A stretch of DNA of 64,000 nt from assembly GCA_017517805.1 (NCBI GenBank), contig JAFWYD010000008.1, positions 115,913-179,912 of the forward strand, read 5' to 3'. Origin of the DNA: Akkermansia sp. (lineage in GTDB: Bacteria > Verrucomicrobiota > Verrucomicrobiia > Verrucomicrobiales > Akkermansiaceae). Positions 62,472 to 64,000 of this stretch are shown here, piece by piece (position 1 is the first letter of the stretch; the number at the start of each line of letters is the position of its first letter). Made by a program: the position numbers and the translations under genes. Below the pieces are notes generated by a model that worked only from the letters and a program-made list of their open reading frames with translations, made no database searches and had not been told where the DNA came from.

Positions 62472-63512
62472 ATGATGCCGCATCCTGAACTCCTTCTGCC
62501 CGATGATGAACACTACTACTTCGGTGTGGAGCTGCCCTGGTCTCCTGATGTGGTGCGGGAGCGGCTGCTCCGCAAGCCGGAGTTTCTCTACTCCGTCACA
62601 ACCGGTGATGAGGAGGTGGAGGAGGAGTACAGGACGTCCTGGCTCTACCTGTGGCGGTGTAACGAGGGCTGGGATATGCGCATCGGGCATTTGTCTTTCC
62701 GGGAGCAGATAGCGCAGATGCACGCGCGGCACAATATGGGCCTGCATGTGGTGCTGCATGCGCTGACGGAGGATGAGGCGCTCAACCCCGCCACCTATTC
62801 GGATAGGCAACCCATCCGCTACATTCTCGTGGAGCCGTCGTCTGCTGAAGGAAGCCAGACGATACCACGCTTGAATCTGCTGCGGGCCACGGGAAATACG
62901 GAAGCCACCCGCTTCCATGTCATCAGGTCTGCGGCGTTTACGGATTTTTTCAACGAGAAAAAACTCGAATCCTATGTGCCGGAAGAGGTGCCGAAGGAGG
63001 TCATCAACCGCCACTGCCTGATGTATGCCCGCCGGGCGTTGACTGCCTTGAAAGCCATTCACGATGCGGACAGCCTGGAGCTGCTCCTGCCGCTCCAGAA
63101 TGAATACGCTTGTTTTTCTTGCAATCTGGAAGTGCGCAGCTGTTTCCCGGAGGAGATGAATCTGGAAATGCAGCGCATCAACGAGCAGATGCGGCAGCTG
63201 GAAAACGCGCTTTTGCTGAAGCCTTGGTATGCCGGGTGCCACCACCAGCGGCACACCCACCCCAGCGGGCTGGTCCTGTGCGAGACGTGGCTGGCATCTG
63301 GTGAATTTCGTCGCGAATTGCTCGATTTTTACCCAGGGCGCCAGCTCTGCTACAAGGAAAGCGGGGGGCGCGTTCAAATCCTCCCCGCGGGGGAAGGGGA
63401 TACCCCCATGCCCCAGCGGGAGGGTGGCCGCTACCACATCCTGCCGGAGGATTGTATCTTCGGCCAGTACCGGGATGAGCACGACCAATCCATCCGCTGG
63501 GGCCTCAGGTGA
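62472..63512 (+). CDS. Uncharacterised cytoplasmic protein
   Basis: The ATG at 62472 (MMPHPELLLPDDEHYYFGVE) gives 346 residues. The promoter fixes this start, because the -10 box lies inside the longer upstream reading. There is no signal peptide or membrane helix. The protein is rich in Arg, Glu, Tyr and Trp, has scattered cysteines (ACFSCNLEV, AGCHHQRHTH, VLCETW), and has a late basic/aromatic block (FYPGRQLCYKESGGR). The C/H cluster near 255-265 could bind a metal. I recognise no family. It is divergent from the NSS operon. Confidence 0.7.
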   Translation: MMPHPELLLPDDEHYYFGVELPWSPDVVRERLLRKPEFLYSVTTGDEEVEEEYRTSWLYLWRCNEGWDMRIGHLSFREQIAQMHARHNMGLHVVLHALTEDEALNPATYSDRQPIRYILVEPSSAEGSQTIPRLNLLRATGNTEATRFHVIRSAAFTDFFNEKKLESYVPEEVPKEVINRHCLMYARRALTALKAIHDADSLELLLPLQNEYACFSCNLEVRSCFPEEMNLEMQRINEQMRQLENALLLKPWYAGCHHQRHTHPSGLVLCETWLASGEFRRELLDFYPGRQLCYKESGGRVQILPAGEGDTPMPQREGGRYHILPEDCIFGQYRDEHDQSIRWGLR

Positions 63513-63553
63513 TGTCGCTCTGCGGACTTCTGCTCCCCGGGAAGGTGGGGGTA

Positions 63554-63595
63554 GTCAATGATTAATTATTAGTGATTAGTGATTAATGATTAATT
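63554..63595. repeat. Heptanucleotide tandem element C
   Basis: Six 7-bp units in register (GTCAATG, ATTAATT, ATTAGTG, ATTAGTG, ATTAATG, ATTAATT) lie between the gene ending at 63512 and the aldolase gene. The CGGGCC-GGA-GGCCCG hairpin at 63607-63621 separates it from element D. Confidence 0.75.
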
Positions 63596-63628
63596 GAAAG
63601 CGAGGCGGGCCGGAGGCCCGGAATTTCT

Positions 63629-63663
63629 TCAATTGTCAATAGTCACTCGTCAATTGTCAATCC
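63629..63663. repeat. Heptanucleotide tandem element D
   Basis: Units GTCAATA, GTCACTC, GTCAATT and GTCAATC lie in register (63635-63662), preceded by TCAATT. They are the reverse complement of the element A units at 10735-10762. Confidence 0.78.
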
Positions 63664-63694
63664 CGTTAAACTCTGAATTGCCGATAGATTCTTG

Positions 63695-63727
63695 AAAAAC
63701 AAAAGCCCCCGCGGGTGCGGGGGCTTT
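63695..63727 (-). terminator. Aldolase terminator
   Basis: A perfect 11-bp stem (AAAGCCCCCGC, 63702-63712, with 63717-63727) and 4-nt loop are followed on the minus strand by TTTTGTTTTT. It lies 26 bp past the aldolase stop. Confidence 0.92.
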
Positions 63728-63753
63728 GGAATGAATATCTGTGGGCGGGATGC

Positions 63754-64000
<247 letters not shown>

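Overview
The window looks like a chromosomal segment of a Verrucomicrobiota bacterium, most likely an Akkermansiaceae gut or mucin-associated lineage. That assignment is inference. It rests on a PEP-CTERM exported giant repeat protein together with an exosortase/EpsI gene pair, a secreted Cys-type sulfatase, many small lipoproteins, a large dTDP-rhamnose/uronate polysaccharide locus, and the near absence of Shine-Dalgarno sequences. Nearly all genes lie on the minus strand.

Layout. 1-5.6 kb: an MFS/acyltransferase fusion running off the left edge, a small secreted protein, and mutS. 5.7-21.5 kb: a polysaccharide locus. A nine-gene operon (rfbA, rfbC, a DUF1796 protein, rfbD, rfbB, ugd, a UDP-glucuronate epimerase, a TOD1/MUCI70-type glycosyltransferase, a hexapeptide acetyltransferase) makes dTDP-L-rhamnose and UDP-uronic acids. 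It meets a convergent acetyltransferase, a TupA-like ATP-grasp gene, and a second operon with an acyltransferase-3/SGNH enzyme, an RgpF-like protein, a GT2 and a GT6 (blood-group-type) glycosyltransferase. Three promoters here share an unusual TGTACA -35 box, a 17-bp spacer and an upstream TGAAA box. Several otherwise unrelated enzymes carry the same short basic terminal motif.

21.6-28.3 kb: a 2,226-residue exported protein with an intact S6 (SPATE/IgA-protease-like) catalytic triad, autotransporter-type repeats and a PEP-CTERM tail. 28.3-34.5 kb: an AT-rich accessory region of unfamiliar genes (double DUF805 protein, GYF/ankyrin membrane protein, a five-gene cassette of small membrane proteins opposite an HTH regulator with an operator cluster). 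It abuts the 3' side of a tRNA-Leu whose anticodon reads AAG.

34.7-57 kb: mostly core and envelope genes: xseA, gdhA, an L,D-transpeptidase with two LysM lipoproteins, rubrerythrin, rpsP, menE, a PutA-like protein whose two active sites both look destroyed, epsI/exosortase, prs, and a sulfatase/hydrolase/PA14 operon. 57-62.3 kb: three tandem NSS-family sodium symporters and a 39-residue MetS-like subunit. The right edge holds an uncharacterised gene and the 3' end of a class II fructose-bisphosphate aldolase gene.

Recurring themes are -10 boxes only 7-10 nt from start codons (probable leaderless mRNAs) and heptanucleotide tandem elements between genes. The best candidates for something undescribed are the 31.2-34.3 kb cassette, the S6/PEP-CTERM hybrid, the PutA-like pseudoenzyme, and the shared promoter and peptide motifs of the polysaccharide locus.
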